A stretch of DNA of 64,000 nucleotides from Actinomycetota bacterium (lineage in GTDB: Bacteria > Actinomycetota > Actinomycetes > Nanopelagicales > Nanopelagicaceae), in NCBI GenBank assembly GCA_009726125.1, contig WLIT01000001.1:1-64000 (forward strand), given 5' to 3'. Under the pieces are notes generated by a model that ran no database searches, was not told where the DNA came from, and saw only the letters and a list, made by a program, of their open reading frames with translations. Shown in pieces: positions 50,820-61,045 of this stretch (position 1 is its first letter; every line of letters begins with the position of its first letter). The translations under genes and the position numbers were made by a program.

Positions 50820-52601
50820 ATGTCATTTAAAGATTTAGGTATTGCTCCTGCGCTCGTAGAAGCCCTGGACGCTCAAGGAATCACTTCTCCCTTCCCAATT
50901 CAAAGCGCAACCATTCCTGATGCAATTAAAGGTCGCGACGTATTAGGTCGCGGTCAGACTGGGTCCGGAAAGACTCTCGCTTTCGGCCTTGCAATGTTGA
51001 CTCGCCTTGAAGGTCGCACAGCAAAGCCACATCGCCCACTTGGATTAATTCTCTCCCCAACCCGCGAACTAGCTGTTCAAATTTCAGATGTTGTTGGACC
51101 GCTTTCGCGCAAAGTTGGTTTAAGTACTCAAGTTGTTGCCGGCGGACTCTCTTATGTTGGCCAAATAAAAGCGCTTCGCAGCGGTGTAACAATTCTTGTT
51201 GCAACACCTGGTCGCCTAATAGATTTAATTGAGAAGAAGCATGTTGTTTTAGAAGATGTAGTTATAACCGTTCTAGATGAAGCAGATCAGATGGCCGACA
51301 TGGGGTTCTTACCTGTAGTAAAAGATTTATTAGGTCAGACAAAAGATGATGGCCAACGCCTACTTTTCTCAGCCACACTTGATCGCGACGTTGATTCGCT
51401 TGTTAAGCGCTTCCTAAAGAATCCAATAACCCACTCACTTGAGAATGAGAAATCTCGTGCTGCTGATATGCAACACCACGTTTTGATTATGGATCAAGGA
51501 CATAAAGATTTAGTTGCAACCCAAATTGCAGCGCGCGAAGGCCGCACAATTTTCTTTGTACGAACCAAGCATGGCGCCGACAAACTAGCTGAGAAGATGC
51601 TCCGTTCTGGCGTACCTGTAGGAGTTCTTCACGGTGGAAAATCTCAAGGCCAACGAACACGTGTTCTTGCAGCATTTAAAGATGGCCGCGCTTCAGCACT
51701 TGTCGCAACAGATGTGGCCGCTCGCGGAATTCACGTTGATGATGTTTCACTAGTAGTTCATGTTGATGCACCAGCAGATCACAAGGATTATTTACACCGC
51801 GCAGGTCGTACTGCTCGCGCAGGTGCAACTGGAGTTGTTGTAACTCTTGCAACTCACAAACAGAAGCGCGGAATATTTGGAATTACAAATCAAGCAAAAG
51901 TTAAGTTAAACGAAGTTTATGTCCGGCCATCAGATCCAGAGCTAATTCGCGTAACTGGTTCCCAAGAGCCATCGGGCATTCCAGTAATTGTTGAAGCTGA
52001 AAGACCTGGTCGTAACGATCGCGGAAGTCGAGATCGTGGTGATCGCGGTGGTTTCCGTCGTGGACATGCCAGCAATTTTAAAAAGCGTAGTGAAGGTGGC
52101 GGGCGCGTAGGAGAGAGTGAAAAAGAAAAACCAGTTCGCTCATTCCGTGGCGCGGCCCCAGCAAAACCAAAATATGAAGATCGCCCTGTTCGCAACGATC
52201 GTCCAGAAAGAACTGAACGCCCAGAAAGAACCGAGCGTCCAGTGCGTAACGATCGTCCGGAAAGAGCTGAACGTACATTTCGTGCGGATCGCCATCCAAA
52301 AGCAGAACGATTTGAAAAATCTGATCGGCCAGCAAAGGTAGATCGTTTTAATACTCCAAAGCCAGTGAAGAAGAGTTACAAATCAGATTCTCGCCCAGCA
52401 ACTTCAACGTGGCGTGCAGATTCTGAAAAAGTTGAGCGCAGTGAAAAATTTGAAGGTAAGCGTCCAGCGTTCAAGAAAGCCTCTGGCCCTAAGAAGTTTG
52501 CAAAGAAGGCTCCAGCCAAGCGTGCTCCTGTAGCAAAAGGAACATTCAAAAAAGCGGGACCCAAAAAGAACGTTGGAAAATCTAAACCTCGCACCAAATA
52601 A
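50820..52601 (+). CDS. DEAD-box RNA helicase with long basic low-complexity C-terminus
   Basis: GQTGSGKTLAFGLAML, VLDEADQMADMGF, HRAGRTARAG; ATG at 50820. Confidence 0.95.
   Translation: MSFKDLGIAPALVEALDAQGITSPFPIQSATIPDAIKGRDVLGRGQTGSGKTLAFGLAMLTRLEGRTAKPHRPLGLILSPTRELAVQISDVVGPLSRKVGLSTQVVAGGLSYVGQIKALRSGVTILVATPGRLIDLIEKKHVVLEDVVITVLDEADQMADMGFLPVVKDLLGQTKDDGQRLLFSATLDRDVDSLVKRFLKNPITHSLENEKSRAADMQHHVLIMDQGHKDLVATQIAAREGRTIFFVRTKHGADKLAEKMLRSGVPVGVLHGGKSQGQRTRVLAAFKDGRASALVATDVAARGIHVDDVSLVVHVDAPADHKDYLHRAGRTARAGATGVVVTLATHKQKRGIFGITNQAKVKLNEVYVRPSDPELIRVTGSQEPSGIPVIVEAERPGRNDRGSRDRGDRGGFRRGHASNFKKRSEGGGRVGESEKEKPVRSFRGAAPAKPKYEDRPVRNDRPERTERPERTERPVRNDRPERAERTFRADRHPKAERFEKSDRPAKVDRFNTPKPVKKSYKSDSRPATSTWRADSEKVERSEKFEGKRPAFKKASGPKKFAKKAPAKRAPVAKGTFKKAGPKKNVGKSKPRTK
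52186..52280 (+). repeat. Coding tandem repeats (RPERTER-type heptads) in the helicase tail
   Basis: Protein RNDRPERTERPERTERPVRNDRPERAER; DNA repeats of cgtccagaaagaac(t/c)ga(a/g)cg. Confidence 0.7.
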
Positions 52602-52663
52602 TTTTCACTAAATTCACAGCACTTGTTGTTTAATAGTTCAGAGTTCTAACGCATACTGTCTCT

Positions 52664-52966
52664 ATGAAATCACAGGTTGCGTTGGTTGGTATCGGTTTAG
52701 TTATAGCTTCTGGAGTTGCATATGCGGAGTTAAAGCCTGCATCAAACGCTCCAGCAATCACAACGGTTTCAACCCCGGGACCCGTTGCATCAAGCGCTCC
52801 CGCAGAGGCAACAGCGCCTACACAAACCCCCGCACCCAAGAAGTCAATCGCGCCTAAAAAGTCTTTAGTGCCAAAGATTGCCAAGCCGACAATTTCTAAG
52901 CCAAGTATTTCTGGGGGCGGCGAACTCGAAGATGATGATGAACGCGAAGGTGGAGAAGACGACTAA
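52664..52966 (+). CDS. Small secreted Pro/Ala/Lys-rich protein with acidic tail
   Basis: Signal-like N-terminus, PTQTPAPKKSIAPKKSLVPKIAKPTISKPSIS, C-terminal ELEDDDEREGGEDD. Confidence 0.5.
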   Translation: MKSQVALVGIGLVIASGVAYAELKPASNAPAITTVSTPGPVASSAPAEATAPTQTPAPKKSIAPKKSLVPKIAKPTISKPSISGGGELEDDDEREGGEDD

Positions 52967-53886
52967 TTACTAGTTTTGCGGGCTTCAAGAATTCTTGAAA
53001 CTGCGATTGAAGCAATTGTCATAACCGTTCCAAATATTAAATAACCATTTAACGATCCCGCTTTTGCCGGGACAATCCAATCAATAACAACAGCACCTAC
53101 AAGTTGTCCCGCGATATTTAGAATAACAAAATTTAGAACACCAAGATGTTGAATGATGTAGGCCGATACTGCTACAAATATCAAACCTAGACTTCCACCG
53201 GTATAAACCCAGAAATTATTTGGGAGTGGAGAGATCTTTGCTCCTGATGCCAAATTAATCAAAAGAGCGATAACCACAACTACAGCTCCAGTGGCAAAAT
53301 TTAACCAAGCAGTCGCAAGTGGGCGCGTAGCAACTGCATTAACTCTGCCATTTAAACCCTGTTGGATTGATGCAAATACCCCAACTGTTAGCGCCATTGA
53401 AAGCGGCAGGAATCTAAATTTTGAATTCGTTAGGTCGGGGTAAACAGCGATAAATACTGCAACCAAAGTGGCAACAGCACCTAACGTCCTCGTGATTGTT
53501 ATTTTCTGCTTGCCACTCGATGAAAGACCTGCCTTATCAACGAATAGCGATGAAACCGTTTGTCCTGCAACAACGGATATTGTAAAAAGAGCTACCCCAA
53601 TTTGTGGAACGGTGATGCTCTGAACAGCAACAAAACAACCACCTAATATGCCACCGGCAATTTCCCACCAAGTTAATTGCTTTTTCTTAATCCCCTGAAA
53701 AATTAAAAAGAGTCCAGTTCGTTCTTTTTTGATACCAAAGACAAGAATAAATAGCACAGACCAACCAGTTAAGAATGAGATGAGGGCAGCAGCTAAACCG
53801 CTATTTAGATCTACTGAAAGTTGGCCGTTTACTCGTGATTGGATGGCCACAACAACACCGATTAATACTGCAAAAATTGCAAACAT
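52963..53886 (-). CDS. DMT family transporter, YdcZ/DUF606-type
   Basis: About ten hydrophobic segments; VQSRVNGQLS and QQGLNGRVNA tandem halves. Confidence 0.8.
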   Translation of the reverse strand: MFAIFAVLIGVVVAIQSRVNGQLSVDLNSGLAAALISFLTGWSVLFILVFGIKKERTGLFLIFQGIKKKQLTWWEIAGGILGGCFVAVQSITVPQIGVALFTISVVAGQTVSSLFVDKAGLSSSGKQKITITRTLGAVATLVAVFIAVYPDLTNSKFRFLPLSMALTVGVFASIQQGLNGRVNAVATRPLATAWLNFATGAVVVVIALLINLASGAKISPLPNNFWVYTGGSLGLIFVAVSAYIIQHLGVLNFVILNIAGQLVGAVVIDWIVPAKAGSLNGYLIFGTVMTIASIAVSRILEARKTSN

Positions 53887-53899
53887 TTACCCTCAGATC

Positions 53900-55027
53900 T
53901 TAATTAACACAAGGAATTTTTCCGCCATCAACCGACTTACCATTTGCCAAGTTGGCATAGTTGATTTTGGTTGGTTTTGGTGAAGGAACCGCGCTTGGAT
54001 CTTTTGGCTCTGGGTTAAATAGTTCCTTTACAAACTCTCTGATTTTGATTTCATCGACCAAATTAACGCTCTGGCCATTGCGCATTACATATCCCTCAAT
54101 TGGCAAGGTGTGAAACTTAATATTGCCCCCAGTCAGTGCCTTTGCTTGAGGCAGGAAGCCAAGAACATCAAAGCCTGAATCAATTACTACATCTTTCTTT
54201 GCAACATTCAATAAGCCAGTTATTTTTCCGATGTCAGAAAAGATTCCCTGAGTTCTAAATTTTGTGATAACCCCAGCGATAAATGCTTGTTGACGATGCG
54301 TACGATCTAAATCTCCATTTGGCAGACCATGTCTTTGGCGCACAAACTTAAGAGCGTCTGCCCCAGTGATTGTTTGCAGGCCCGCCGGGAAGATGGCGCC
54401 AGAATATTTACTGTCATTGACCGCTTTATTTAGACAAACTTGAATTCCGCCAAGCGCATTGGCCAAATCATAAAAACCAATTAAATTAACTTCCGCAAAA
54501 TGATCAATTGGAACATCTAGGAATTGGGAAACGGTTGCAATTGCCGCCGCGCGACCAGCATCTCGGGCCAAATGTTCGCGAGCGGGTTGTTGGATACCCT
54601 CTTTATATAACTTTGAGTCCTCAGCATATTTCGCGTACCCGTAAGCCTCTTTGATCTTTTTCATTCCATATCCTGGAACGCTTACATAATCATCTCGGGG
54701 AATCGAGATTGCAACAGCTTTCTTCCCGCCCGCAGGAAGATGTATCAGAATCATTGTGTTTGTGTTGTAACCACCAATAGAAGCCGGCCCAACATGAAGT
54801 AATTTTGATATCTCTTTAGGAATTGGATTACCGTCATTATCCCTGCGGCTATCTAATCCAAGCAATAAAATATTTGTGTCACCATTTAGAGATTGCTTAG
54901 CACCTTGCAGGACTTTGGATCTAGGGATTGCACTGGACGCTGCTTTACTAAAGAAATAAAAGCCACCAGATGAAACGACTACGGCTATGGAGAGAGCCAC
55001 CGCAATCTTTCTGGCCCATTTACGCAT
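53900..55027 (-). CDS. LytR-CpsA-Psr family cell-wall ligase
   Basis: ILLLGLDSRRDNDG, AISIPRDDYVSVPGYGMKKIKEAYGYA, KFVRQRHGLPNGDLDRTHRQQ. Confidence 0.95.
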   Translation of the reverse strand: MRKWARKIAVALSIAVVVSSGGFYFFSKAASSAIPRSKVLQGAKQSLNGDTNILLLGLDSRRDNDGNPIPKEISKLLHVGPASIGGYNTNTMILIHLPAGGKKAVAISIPRDDYVSVPGYGMKKIKEAYGYAKYAEDSKLYKEGIQQPAREHLARDAGRAAAIATVSQFLDVPIDHFAEVNLIGFYDLANALGGIQVCLNKAVNDSKYSGAIFPAGLQTITGADALKFVRQRHGLPNGDLDRTHRQQAFIAGVITKFRTQGIFSDIGKITGLLNVAKKDVVIDSGFDVLGFLPQAKALTGGNIKFHTLPIEGYVMRNGQSVNLVDEIKIREFVKELFNPEPKDPSAVPSPKPTKINYANLANGKSVDGGKIPCVN

Positions 55028-55079
55028 AACGCGTATCCTACCTAATAAGGAATTGAATCCCTACAGATAAAGTAATCAC

Positions 55080-55823
55080 ATGACAAAAATTGGCGCACTC
55101 GCACTTGTTGGATCTGGAGAATATTTACCAGTAATGCAAGAGCTTGAAACTGCGCTACTTCACTCAGGAATTTCCAATGGAAAACCAAATAGATTTCTAC
55201 AAATTCCAACGGCGGCTGGCCAAGAGAGCGCTGAGAGGTTGGAATTTTGGGAGCAACTTGGGGCAGAACAAGCCCGTCGAATCGGTACTGTTCAAGATTT
55301 TCTTCCAATCTTTAATCGTGAAGATGCCTATGATCAAAAGTATATTTCGCGAATAAGCGAAGCAGGTTTGATTTATTTTTCTGGTGGTGATCCTGGTTAT
55401 TTAGCAAACACTTTGTATGGAACACCACTTTGGGAAGAGATCGAAAGTAATTGGCGATCAGGGGCTTCACTTGCGGGATGCAGTGCAGGAGCGATGGCGC
55501 TAAGTAGCGATGTTCCAAATTTCTTTAGAATGAAGAGCGTTGGAATTCCAGGTTTGAATTTGATTCCTAACATTCGCCCAATTCCACATTACAACAAATT
55601 CTTTGGGTGGATCCCAGATAGCGCAGCAAAAATTGTGATGAAGGCGCCAGAAGGAACTGTAATTATTGGGATAGATGAGGACACATCGTTAGTAACAGGG
55701 TTAGATGAAGGAACTTCATTGGCTGAAAATATTTGGCAAGTGCATGGGAGTGCGAGCGTACATATTTTAAGTGGTGCACCAATTGGTAGATTTGAAGCGG
55801 GCGAACTAATAACTTTTAATTAA
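55080..55823 (+). CDS. Peptidase S51/cyanophycinase-like, type 1 glutamine amidotransferase-like fold
   Basis: FSGGDPGYLANTL, LAGCSAGAMALSS nucleophile Ser motif. Confidence 0.8.
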   Translation: MTKIGALALVGSGEYLPVMQELETALLHSGISNGKPNRFLQIPTAAGQESAERLEFWEQLGAEQARRIGTVQDFLPIFNREDAYDQKYISRISEAGLIYFSGGDPGYLANTLYGTPLWEEIESNWRSGASLAGCSAGAMALSSDVPNFFRMKSVGIPGLNLIPNIRPIPHYNKFFGWIPDSAAKIVMKAPEGTVIIGIDEDTSLVTGLDEGTSLAENIWQVHGSASVHILSGAPIGRFEAGELITFN

Positions 55824-55837
55824 CTAACAAGTATCAT

Positions 55838-57070
55838 ATGCAGGTGAGTTTCACTGAATTATTTGGTTATCGCTACATCAAGCGCTTTTATTTTGCGCGC
55901 TTCATTAGCAACTTTGGGAATGGCATGTCCCCGATAGCTTTAGCTTTTGGAATCTTGCATCTCCCAAATGGAGATGCGAATTTATTGTCGCTAGTTTTGG
56001 GTGCAACAACTGTTGCGATGCTTGTGATGAGCCCATTTGGCGGAGTTCTAGCAGATAAATTTGGTCGAATTCGTGCAGTCGCATTTGCCGATTTAGTAGG
56101 TGCTACTGGGCTCTTTGTTCAAGTTGCTTACTTTGCCACCGGGAACGTTCCAATAATTGTTCTGCTAATTGTCAATATAAATTTTGGTTTGATGTGGGGG
56201 ATTTTCTGGCCCGCGATGTCTGGAGTCTTGCCCGCGCTAGTTCCAGATGAGCACCTACAGAAAACAAATTCAGTAAATAATTTATTCTCCAACGGGGCAA
56301 TTATTTTGGGCGCTGCTGTAGGTGGAATTATTGTTGCTGGTTGGGGGAGCACCTGGGCACTTGCAATAGATGCCGCAACCTTTGTTGTAGGAGGAGTTCT
56401 ACTCTTTAGTTTCCGCCACGTATCTGTAAAGAGTGAACCAAATGAGAACTCCATGTTTGATGATTTAATTCATGGCTGGAAGATTTTCATTTCCTATCGT
56501 TGGATTGTTATCGGAGTCTTTGGCTTCTCTTTTATAATTTTAGCCTGGGCGGCTGGTGAGAATATTTTGGGACCACTTATCGCACTTGAAGAATTTAATG
56601 GCGCTAAGTCCTGGTCACTGGTATTAACCTTTGAAGGAATTGGTTTATTAATTGGATCAATAATTGGAATCCGGATGAAGTTCAAATATCCACTTCGCTT
56701 CTTGCTAATAATTAGTTTCTCTATCTCGCTCTATATGTGGTCGATGGCGAGACCTCAATCAATCTGGTTTATTGCGTTTTGTGCGCTACTTTGGGGAATA
56801 ACAATTGATCTATGGACGACTATTTGGTCAACAGCGATGGCCCGAGAAGTACCCCGCGAAGCGCTCTCTCGAGTTTCATCTTTTGATGCAATGGGAACGA
56901 TGTTGTTGCGACCAGTTGGGTTAGCAATAGCCGGTCCGCTTTCCATGGCGATTGGGCTTTCAAACACCCTTTACGCCCTGGCAATCTTCAGCGCCATACT
57001 TATTTTAGGAATGTTGGCCACACCGGTAATGAGAAATATGCAGATACGTGAAGCGACGAATAAAGAATAA
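55838..57070 (+). CDS. MFS transporter
   Basis: Polytopic; PFGGVLADKFGRIRAVAFADL loop motif. Confidence 0.85.
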   Translation: MQVSFTELFGYRYIKRFYFARFISNFGNGMSPIALAFGILHLPNGDANLLSLVLGATTVAMLVMSPFGGVLADKFGRIRAVAFADLVGATGLFVQVAYFATGNVPIIVLLIVNINFGLMWGIFWPAMSGVLPALVPDEHLQKTNSVNNLFSNGAIILGAAVGGIIVAGWGSTWALAIDAATFVVGGVLLFSFRHVSVKSEPNENSMFDDLIHGWKIFISYRWIVIGVFGFSFIILAWAAGENILGPLIALEEFNGAKSWSLVLTFEGIGLLIGSIIGIRMKFKYPLRFLLIISFSISLYMWSMARPQSIWFIAFCALLWGITIDLWTTIWSTAMAREVPREALSRVSSFDAMGTMLLRPVGLAIAGPLSMAIGLSNTLYALAIFSAILILGMLATPVMRNMQIREATNKE

Positions 57071-57133
57071 ACTCCCAGCCAACGTTCAGATCTAGCCCGA
57101 AATTCTCAAAGGAATAGGCGATTTAATTAGACT

Positions 57134-58279
57134 ATGAAAAATTACATGAGTCGAACAACATCAAAAGTTCTAGCCGGATTTCTAATTGGGGTCACGGCAG
57201 TCGGTGGCGTTGCGACCGCAGCCGGAGTATTTAGTACCACGGTTGTGAGCGCATGTGTGGATAAGAGGACCCAAGTTATTTATGCGGCTGTCGACAATAA
57301 ATGTCCAACAACTCGAACCGCAGTGACTCTAGGCAGCGCCGGATCTGTTGCGGGAAGCATAAGCTCAATTGTTAAAAAGGTTTTCCCAACAGTTGTAACA
57401 ATCAATGTAACAACCGCTAATGGCGGTGCAACTGGGTCTGGATCAATTTTCAAAACTTCAGCAACAACAAGTTATGTTGTAACAAACAATCACGTGATCG
57501 AATCTGCCGCTGTCAATACAGGAACAATAAAAGTGGAGTTGGACAATGGGGATTCATATGCCGCCACAATTGTTGGGCGCGATCCTAATTATGATTTAGC
57601 AGTTCTTAAAATTTCGATAGGGAACTTGCCGGTAATTGCTATTGGTGATTCAGCTTCAATCAATATCGGTGATCAAGTAATTGCCTTCGGTTCTCCACTT
57701 GGGCTAGACCACACGGTTACAAGTGGAATAGTTTCATCTCTAAACCGGCCTGTTGTAACGGGTGATGGCGCAACGTCGAGTGGATCGTATGTCGATGCAA
57801 TCCAAACTGATGCTGCGATAAATCCTGGAAACTCCGGCGGCCCACTTACAGATTCACTTGGGCGTATGGTTGGAATCAATGCAGCGACCGCAACACTTGG
57901 TTCAACTTCCGGTCAGAGCGGTTCAATTGGTCTTGGTTTTGCAATTCCAATGAACCAAGCGCTCCGTGTTATGAATGAAATTATTGATACAGGTAAGGCC
58001 ACAAGACCGGTTCTTGGAGTCTTCTTCGATCAATCTTTCGCCGCGGGTAAGGGTGCGAAAATATCTAGCCTGACTCCTGGTGATGCCGCAGAGAAGGCAG
58101 GCATTCCAGTAGGAGCGATTGTTACTTCAATTGATGGAGTTCGGATTACCGATTATGTCTCAGCGATAGTTCGAATTAGATCATATGCCCCAGGAGCAAA
58201 AGTTACGGTAGTTGTTACTTTGCCTTCGGGTGGAAGTAAGAGTTACACAGTTACTTTAGGAAGCGCACTTTCAAGTTAA
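57134..58279 (+). CDS. HtrA/DegP-like trypsin-like serine protease with PDZ domain
   Basis: NNHVIES, DPNYDLAVLKI, INPGNSGGPL catalytic triad motifs, C-terminal PDZ. Confidence 0.94.
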   Translation: MKNYMSRTTSKVLAGFLIGVTAVGGVATAAGVFSTTVVSACVDKRTQVIYAAVDNKCPTTRTAVTLGSAGSVAGSISSIVKKVFPTVVTINVTTANGGATGSGSIFKTSATTSYVVTNNHVIESAAVNTGTIKVELDNGDSYAATIVGRDPNYDLAVLKISIGNLPVIAIGDSASINIGDQVIAFGSPLGLDHTVTSGIVSSLNRPVVTGDGATSSGSYVDAIQTDAAINPGNSGGPLTDSLGRMVGINAATATLGSTSGQSGSIGLGFAIPMNQALRVMNEIIDTGKATRPVLGVFFDQSFAAGKGAKISSLTPGDAAEKAGIPVGAIVTSIDGVRITDYVSAIVRIRSYAPGAKVTVVVTLPSGGSKSYTVTLGSALSS

Positions 58280-59083
58280 TTAACGCTCACGAACTCCAAG
58301 TGAAAGTTCTTCGGCAACCTTACGGACTGCGGTGGCTGGGTCGCTTGGATTCTGCAGAACTGCTTTAACAAAAGCAGATCCAACGATTACACCATCTGCA
58401 AACTTAGCAACTTCACTTGCCTGAGCCCTATTTGATACTCCTAGTCCAACCGCTATAGGGGTATCTGAAATCTTTCGAACTCGTTCAACGAGAGTGCTTG
58501 CGGTATTTGCAACATTAGTTTGGGTTCCGGTTACACCCATTGAACTTGCGGCATAAATAAAACCGCTGCAATTAGAAGTTACATCTTTTAATCGCCCGTC
58601 ACCAGTACTTGGCGCAACGACAAAAATGGAGTGAATCGAATTCTCCTTTGCTGTTGCAAGCCACACACCAGCTTCTTCAATTGGCAAATCTGGGGTGATC
58701 ACACCTTCCATGCCCTCGGCCGAGAAATCATGAGCAAATTTCTCAGGACCATATTTCTCAATTGGATTCCAATACGTCATCAAAAGCGTAGGGACTCCAG
58801 TTGCTGAAATTTCTTTAACAATATCGAGAGTTTTTGCCATTGTAATTCCATTGTTGCGAGCAACTTCTGCCGCTTCTTGAATTACCGGTCCATCCATAAC
58901 AGGATCGCTATAAGGGAAACCGATTTCAACGGCATCAACGCCGCCTTCAATCATGGCCTTAATAATCTTTATTGAATCGCTCTGATTTGGAAAACCAGCT
59001 GGGAGATAACCAATTAGCGCTGCTCTATTCTCCAACTTACATTTAATAAATAACTCTGAAAGCTTCGATTGGCCAGCCATCAA
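58280..59083 (-). CDS. trpA: Tryptophan synthase alpha
   Basis: [36 protein letters not shown]. Confidence 0.96.
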   Translation of the reverse strand: MMAGQSKLSELFIKCKLENRAALIGYLPAGFPNQSDSIKIIKAMIEGGVDAVEIGFPYSDPVMDGPVIQEAAEVARNNGITMAKTLDIVKEISATGVPTLLMTYWNPIEKYGPEKFAHDFSAEGMEGVITPDLPIEEAGVWLATAKENSIHSIFVVAPSTGDGRLKDVTSNCSGFIYAASSMGVTGTQTNVANTASTLVERVRKISDTPIAVGLGVSNRAQASEVAKFADGVIVGSAFVKAVLQNPSDPATAVRKVAEELSLGVRER

Positions 59084-60273
59084 AGTTCAATACCAAACCA
59101 AGCAGCTGCGGTCTGGACATCTTTATCGCCACGTCCCGAAAGATTAATTAATATGGTTGCATCGCGGCCCAACTCTTTGCCAAGCACCATTGCGCCATAC
59201 AAAGCGTGAGCGGTTTCAATTGCAGGAATAATTCCTTCTTCTTTTGAAAGCAGAGCGAATGCTTCCATTGCTTCCGCATCGGTAACTGAGCGATATTCCG
59301 CACGGCCAAGGTCATGTAAGTATGCATGTTCTGGTCCAACGCCCGGGTAATCAAGTCCGGCTGAAATTGAATGAGATTCAACGGTTTGACCGTTCTCATC
59401 TTGAAGAACATAAGTACGAGTTCCATGTAGGACACCAACAGTTCCACCTGAAATTGTTGAAGCATGGCGCCCAGTTTCGATTCCATCGCCGCCAGCTTCA
59501 AGGCCAATTAAGCGAACACCAGCATCACCAATAAATCTATTAAAGATTCCAATTGCATTTGAACCGCCGCCAATACAAGCAAGAACGGCATCAGGAAGCT
59601 TTCCATTTAGTGCGAGTACTTGTTCCCGTGCTTCATTTCCTATTACTGAATGAAAATCACGAACGATTGTTGGGAAGGGATGCGGTCCAGCAACAGTTCC
59701 AAGTAAGTAATGGGTATCTGCAACATTTGTAACCCAATCACGCATTGCTTCATTGATTGCATCTTTTAAAGTTCGAGATCCTGAGGTTACTGGGACTACC
59801 TGCGCACCCAACAATTTCATTCTTGCAACATTTAGCGATTGGCGGCGAACATCTTCCTCACCCATATAAACAACACAATCAAATCCCATAAGAGCTGCCG
59901 CTGTTGCAGTTGCAACACCGTGTTGTCCGGCCCCGGTCTCAGCGATTACCCGCTTCTTACCCATACGCTTTGTTAAAAGTGCCTGACCAATAACATTGTT
60001 GATCTTATGCGATCCAGTGTGATTCAAATCTTCACGCTTCAATAATATTTGTGCACCACCACAATGCTTGGAAAAATTCTTTGCATCAGTCAAAATACTT
60101 GGGCGACCAACATAGGTGGCGTTGAGATGCGCTAACTCAGCGAGAAAAACTGGATCCGACATTGCTTCGTTGTGCGTGCGTTCTAATTCATCAAGCGCAC
60201 CAATTAAGGCTTCAGGGACAAAGCGTCCACCGAATTGCCCAAACTTTCCAGCAATATCCTGATCTGTTAACAA
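59080..60273 (-). CDS. trpB: Tryptophan synthase beta
   Basis: [36 protein letters not shown]. Confidence 0.98.
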   Translation of the reverse strand: MLTDQDIAGKFGQFGGRFVPEALIGALDELERTHNEAMSDPVFLAELAHLNATYVGRPSILTDAKNFSKHCGGAQILLKREDLNHTGSHKINNVIGQALLTKRMGKKRVIAETGAGQHGVATATAAALMGFDCVVYMGEEDVRRQSLNVARMKLLGAQVVPVTSGSRTLKDAINEAMRDWVTNVADTHYLLGTVAGPHPFPTIVRDFHSVIGNEAREQVLALNGKLPDAVLACIGGGSNAIGIFNRFIGDAGVRLIGLEAGGDGIETGRHASTISGGTVGVLHGTRTYVLQDENGQTVESHSISAGLDYPGVGPEHAYLHDLGRAEYRSVTDAEAMEAFALLSKEEGIIPAIETAHALYGAMVLGKELGRDATILINLSGRGDKDVQTAAAWFGIEL

Positions 60274-60274
60274 G

Positions 60275-61045
60275 TTATATTCCTCTCAATTCTCGGATCA
60301 TTTCAATTGGATCTTTCGACCTAACTAAAGTTTCCCCAACCAAAATTGCCTTTGCGCCGATCTCTTCTAACCGCTTCGTCTCAACCCTGCTTGCGATGCC
60401 AGATTCAGCGACTGCGATGATGGAGGAGTCTATTTGAGGGATGAGTTTTTCGAAGGTTTGAAAATCAACGGAGAGATCCTTGAGATTACGTGAGTTAACC
60501 CCGATGAAACTAGGGTTCAAAGCCTTAGCCCGGTCTAACTCCTTCTGGTCATGGACTTCCACAAGAGCGCGCATGCCTAACCCCTGGCCATATTCAAAGA
60601 GTCCGTGCAATTGCTCATCATTTAGGGCGGCAACAATTAACAGAAAGAGATTGCCACCATTTATAAAACCCTCTTCGATTTGATATCGGTCAACAACAAA
60701 ATCTTTCTGCAACATCGGAACGCCAACTGCTGCCCTTACTGAATTAAAATCCGCCATCGAACCTTTGAAGCGGCGCGCTTCGGTTAGAACACTTATAGCC
60801 GTCGCACCACCAGCTACATAATTTTTAGCTAGTGCAACGGGATCAATAATTTCTGCCAAATTTCCCTTACTTGGTGAGGCTCGTTTAACTTCAGCGATCA
60901 CATGAAGTGGACCTGGTATGAATTTAGTAAGTGCGTCAATAGGCTTTGGAGTTCTTGCAATTGCATCTTCCAGATTAGGGGTTAGTGCTTTGCGTGAATT
61001 TAAATCTTCTCTAACGCCCAAAATTATGTCATCTAATACTGTCAT
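60275..61045 (-). CDS. trpC: Indole-3-glycerol phosphate synthase
   Basis: [40 protein letters not shown]. Confidence 0.97.
   Translation of the reverse strand: MTVLDDIILGVREDLNSRKALTPNLEDAIARTPKPIDALTKFIPGPLHVIAEVKRASPSKGNLAEIIDPVALAKNYVAGGATAISVLTEARRFKGSMADFNSVRAAVGVPMLQKDFVVDRYQIEEGFINGGNLFLLIVAALNDEQLHGLFEYGQGLGMRALVEVHDQKELDRAKALNPSFIGVNSRNLKDLSVDFQTFEKLIPQIDSSIIAVAESGIASRVETKRLEEIGAKAILVGETLVRSKDPIEMIRELRGI

Noticed and set aside
52166-52335. Plus-strand +1 frame ORF (74 aa) within the helicase tail as a hidden overlapping gene
   Set aside because: Explained by repetitive codon composition of the RPER repeats; no independent signal.
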